The translations under genes were made by a program, and so were the position numbers. DNA of 15,236 bases from assembly GCA_014904845.1 (NCBI GenBank), contig MU119865.1, positions 1-15,236 of the forward strand, read 5' to 3'. Shown in pieces: positions 12,725 to 15,236 of this stretch. The notes beneath the pieces were generated by a model that did not search any database, was not told the origin of the DNA, and saw nothing but the letters and a program-made list of their open reading frames with translations. Origin of the DNA: Acephala macrosclerotiorum (Eukaryota; Ascomycota; Leotiomycetes; Helotiales; Mollisiaceae). Each line of letters starts with the position of its first letter. The first letter of the stretch is position 1.

Positions 12725-12754
12725 CGATAAATCGTTCGATTTTTCGTTTACTCG
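12725..12754. other. Dense CpG cluster
   Basis: Five CpGs (12725, 12733, 12737, 12745, 12753) plus one lone C fall in 30 bp, against a local average near one CpG per 53 bp. It is one of the few spots above 30% G+C and may be a less eroded island of the original sequence. Confidence 0.6.
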
Positions 12755-14166
12755 AAAAAAATATATAATTTATTTATAAAATTTATTAAAAAAAATTACG
12801 AAATTTTTTAAATTTTTTTAAATTATAAATTTTTATTTTAAAATTTATATTTATTAAAATATAAATAAAAGAAATTCGAATTAATATAATATTATTTCAA
12901 AGAATTATAAAGTAAAACTTTTTTTTTAAAATTATAATAAATATATAAAAAAATTTTTAATATTTTTATAATATATATTTTTTTTTATTCGATTAATATT
13001 TGCGATTTTATATTATATAATTTTACGATATTTAAAACTTTTAAATAAAATCAATATAATTTTCAAGCGTTTATAGATTTTGTTTTTTTTTATATTATAA
13101 TTTAATAATATTTATTTCAATTAACAAAGAAAAAATTATAATTATTATTTTTTAATTTGTATATATTTGAATTATTTTTTAAAGTTTTACAAATTTCTAT
13201 TTATAAAATAATTTCTTAGTTTAATACGTTTTTATACTTTTTAAAAAACTTTAAAATATAAGTTCTATTTATATTTATTAAATATAAATTAATATAATAA
13301 TAATAATAACAATTAATTTTTTTATATATATAATATTTAATACGTAATTCAATTTTATTTATATCGTTTTAATTGTTAATTAATTCGTTTCAAATTCGAT
13401 TAAAATATATATAAATATAATAAAAATAATTTTTTAATATATTCAAAATATATTTTAACGATTATATAAATAAAAGAATTACAATTTTGATATTTTAATT
13501 ACGATATTAAAACGATTTCAAAAAATAGAAACGATTTTAATATTTCGAGATCAATTTTATTATTAATCAAATCGAAAATCTTATTAATATTCGTAATTAT
13601 AATACATTTTTCTATATTAATAATAATTGTAATACAATTAATTTAATGTTTTATTTTAAAATAAAATAAAATACAATAATCAATTTAATCAAAAAAATTA
13701 ATTCTACGATTAATAATAAATTTTATAATAATAACGTAAAACAAATAAATATATATATATAATTGTTTTTATTTTAATACAATACAAAAAATATAAAAAC
13801 TCTTTATAAAAACTTTTTAAAAACAATTTATTTGATTTTTTAATTAATAATACATTTAAAATAACTCGAAAAAAATTATTAAAAAATTGTATTAATAGTA
13901 ATAATTTTTGTATTATTTATATTATTTGTATCAAATAATTGAAAAAAAAATTTTATAGTCGTACTTTGTATAATTTTACAATTAGTTTTATTATTATTAA
14001 AATTAATAATAATTTGATTTTTATTATATTTATTATTAAAAATAATTTAAAAAATAAAAAAAAATAAAAATTATTTATCAATTAAAAATATAATGAATTT
14101 TATTATTATTACGATTACGTATTAATATAATTAATTTACGAATTAAAAAATTATTTTTATTAATAG

Positions 14167-14190
14167 TTTTTTTTTCTTTTTTTCTTTTTT
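14167..14190 (+). repeat. Polypyrimidine tract
   Basis: Twenty-four consecutive pyrimidines, all T except C at 14176 and 14184, which are 8 bp apart. It resembles an intron 3' tract or slippage product, but no exon or AG-bounded coding sequence follows, so no splice role is proposed. Confidence 0.6.
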
Positions 14191-14310
14191 AAAACTAGAA
14201 ATTAATTTAATATACTTTTAAACTAATATCGATTTGAGAAAAATAAAATTAATATTTTAAATTTTTTTTTTTAAGATTTTAATATAAATTATTAATATAA
14301 AAACAAAAAA

Positions 14311-14330
14311 TAAAAAAAAATAAAAAAAAA
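14311..14330 (+). repeat. TAAAAAAAAA decamer, two units
   Basis: Two perfect 10-bp units of T followed by nine A lie within a longer A-rich region (about 14301-14342). The 10-bp phasing of A-tracts is close to one helical turn, the arrangement that gives intrinsic DNA bending. Whether it matters here is inference. Confidence 0.55.
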
Positions 14331-14727
14331 ACTATAAAAAAAATTTATATTTTAATAATTAAAAAAATATTATAAAATTTAATTATTTTAAATTGATTTT
14401 ATTTCGTTTAATAATAAAAATAAAACAATTTTATAATAAAAATTAATATAAATTATTAAAAAAATTAATAAATAATAAATAAAATTGAAAAATAAAAACA
14501 AATTTAAATTTATATTTACAAAAAAAATTAATAAATTCAAATAATTTAAAAAAATCAAATTTTTTAATTATATATTTAAAATAAATAAAAAAATTAATCG
14601 AAATATAAATATTTTAAAATATTTTATTATTATTTTTATATAATTTTAAATAAAATCAATTGAAAATTAATTAAAATATTAAATAGCAATTGAATTAAAA
14701 TTTTTTTTCAAGAATTACAAAAAGTGT

Positions 14728-14762
14728 AAAAAAAAAAAAAAAAATAAAAAAAAAAAAAAAAA
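14728..14762 (+). repeat. Paired poly(A) tract (A17-T-A17)
   Basis: Two runs of 17 A are separated by one T at 14745. It is the longest homopolymer-like stretch in the window. Such a tract strongly disfavours nucleosomes and is prone to sequencing error, so its exact length is uncertain. Confidence 0.75.
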
Positions 14763-15131
14763 TTATTTATAATAATTCGAAAAAATATTTTAAATTTTAA
14801 ATTTTTAATTTAATTAAAAAATTTATTTTTAATTTATTAATATCAAATATTGTTTATATTGATTAAATTATAAATTTTTTAAATTAATTAATAATAAAAA
14901 TTATTAATTATATATAAAAAAAAAGTGATTTAATTTTATAATTTAATTTTTAATATATTTTAATTATTTTTTTATTAGAAAAAAAAAGATTATTATTTGT
15001 AATAATTTTGAATTGTTTTTTAAAATATGAATTCTTTAAAATTTCTATTAAATAAATACGTAATAAATTTTTATTTTCAATTGATAAATTAATTCGAATT
15101 AAATTTGAAATTATTTTATTTTATTAAAAAA

Positions 15132-15167
15132 TCAAATTTAAATTGAATTTAATCGATTTAAATTTGA
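15132..15167. repeat. Inverted repeat with 12-bp arms
   Basis: The arm at 15132-15143 (TCAAATTTAAAT) is the perfect reverse complement of 15156-15167, with a 12-base spacer that holds the CpG at 15154. A G·T pair could extend the stem inward by one. It lacks a GC-rich stem, so it does not look like a bacterial-type terminator. Confidence 0.6.
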
Positions 15168-15215
15168 AAATAAAAATTTATATTTTGATTTAACAAATTT
15201 TAAAAACGTTTAATA

Positions 15216-15236
15216 TTTTTTTTTTTTTTTTTTTTT
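15216..15236 (+). repeat. Terminal poly(T) run of at least 21
   Basis: The last 21 bases are all T and run to the end of the window, so the true length is unknown. The window may stop here because an assembly ended in the homopolymer. Confidence 0.75.

Larger units (their letters stand above)
8641..14460. other. Middle sub-block: C-skewed, CpG-denser non-coding AT DNA
   Basis: This stretch has no gene. The non-CpG skew is reversed from the left block, with about 79 G to 117 C on the plus strand, and CpG rises to about one per 53 bp (about 110). Surviving C is mostly in CAA contexts, with about 80 CpA to 38 CpT. From about 13010 to 14300 non-CpG C and G become more frequent, so this part looks less eroded than the rest. 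Contents are homopolymer A tracts, CpG clusters and short tandem repeats, listed separately. The 8.64-kb boundary lies within repeat copy B (8602-8711). Confidence 0.65.
1..15236. other. Extremely AT-rich non-coding block with selective CpG retention
   Basis: The whole window is about 6% G+C by hand count, with about 240 CpG, about 19 GpC and 3 GG/CC dinucleotides. In-frame stops (mostly TAA) are dense in all six frames, and no frame stays open beyond about 60 codons. No conserved protein motif, tRNA-like fold or rRNA block is visible; rRNA and most tRNAs need GG/CC-rich stems that are absent here. Excess CpG with loss of all other C and G contexts resembles fungal DNA heavily mutated by repeat-induced point mutation, which removes C mainly outside CpG. 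The likely setting is a heterochromatic AT-isochore or centromere-like region. That setting is inference; the composition and lack of genes are directly visible. The alternative is intergenic DNA of a genome with extreme AT bias, but simple bias would not keep CpG. Confidence 0.8.
14461..15236. other. Right-end sub-block: CpG-poor AT DNA
   Basis: This stretch has no gene. It holds only about 6 CpG in 776 bp, against one per 53 bp in the middle block, and the non-CpG skew is back to a slight G excess (about 22 G to 14 C). It contains a paired A-tract, an inverted repeat and a terminal T-run. The final 200 bp repeat AAATTTGAA-like words in both orientations. It may be a different kind of sequence from the rest, or the edge of the affected domain. 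Confidence 0.55.

Noticed and set aside
6394..12740. Possible inverted match between about 6394-6413 and 12723-12738
   Set aside because: Only about 15 bases match with a gap and the match does not extend, so it does not support a large inverted repeat centred near 8.6 kb.
10202..12742. GTTCGATT words resembling the internal B box of tRNA genes (10204, 10761, 12735)
   Set aside because: No matching A box, acceptor stem or anticodon stem is present. GG occurs only once in the whole window, which makes a normal tRNA fold impossible around these sites.
1..15236. Yeast-type mitochondrial intergenic DNA or an animal mitochondrial genome of similar length
   Set aside because: There are no GC clusters, tRNAs, rRNAs or recognisable respiratory genes, and mitochondrial AT-rich DNA does not show this CpG excess.
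1..15236. Bisulfite- or enzyme-converted sequence
   Set aside because: Conversion changes C to T on one strand and leaves G intact. Here G is as depleted as C, and many surviving G residues lie outside CpG.
1..15236. Matches to replication-origin (ARS-like), TATA-box and AATAAA polyadenylation words
   Set aside because: Such A/T words occur constantly by chance in sequence of about 94% A+T and carry no information without other evidence.
1..15236. CRISPR array, telomere repeats or bacterial-type operon
   Set aside because: There are no regularly spaced identical repeats, no G-rich telomeric units and no ribosome-binding sites followed by open frames.

Overview
This window is one uninterrupted block of extremely AT-rich DNA. 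By hand count G+C is about 6%, roughly 950 of 15,236 bases. I find no supportable protein gene, rRNA, tRNA, intact mobile element or CRISPR array. The longest stop-free stretch is a 60-codon, almost pure Asn/Ile/Lys frame at 5582-5764, which chance accounts for at this base composition.

The sequence is not simple AT-rich noise. I count about 240 CpG dinucleotides, about 19 GpC and only 3 GG/CC. Random placement at this composition would give roughly 14 CpG. More than half of all C residues are therefore followed by G. Pure AT drift does not produce this; it needs a mutational process that removed C (and G, through the other strand) almost everywhere except in CpG. Two diverged copies of a repeat (1397-1535 and 8602-8711) differ mainly by C-to-T and G-to-A changes, which fits such a process acting on repeats. 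The best-known match is repeat-induced point mutation (RIP) in filamentous ascomycete fungi, so my leading guess is an AT-isochore, pericentromeric or centromeric block of a fungal chromosome. One observation fits poorly: the few non-CpG survivors are about 2:1 CpA/TpG over CpT/ApG, whereas classical CpA-targeted RIP would leave the opposite. Later decay of CpG could explain it. A non-RIP genome with extreme AT bias, such as an anaerobic gut fungus, remains possible. The organism cannot be fixed from this sequence alone.

Layout. The left block (1-8640) keeps far more non-CpG G than C (about 183 to 55). It holds repeat copy A, a 41-bp tandem duplication at 6980-7061, an AAAAT microsatellite at 7451-7470 and a 154-bp stretch with no G or C at 7677-7830. 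The middle block (8641-14460) reverses this skew (about 79 G to 117 C). It carries the densest CpG clusters and two long A-tracts, and repeat copy B lies on its left boundary. The right end (14461-15236) returns to a slight G excess, is poor in CpG, contains a 12-bp-arm inverted repeat and ends in a run of 21 T that reaches the last base.

No genes work together here. The content is best read as mutated, non-coding, probably heterochromatic repeat DNA whose original elements can no longer be recognised by eye.
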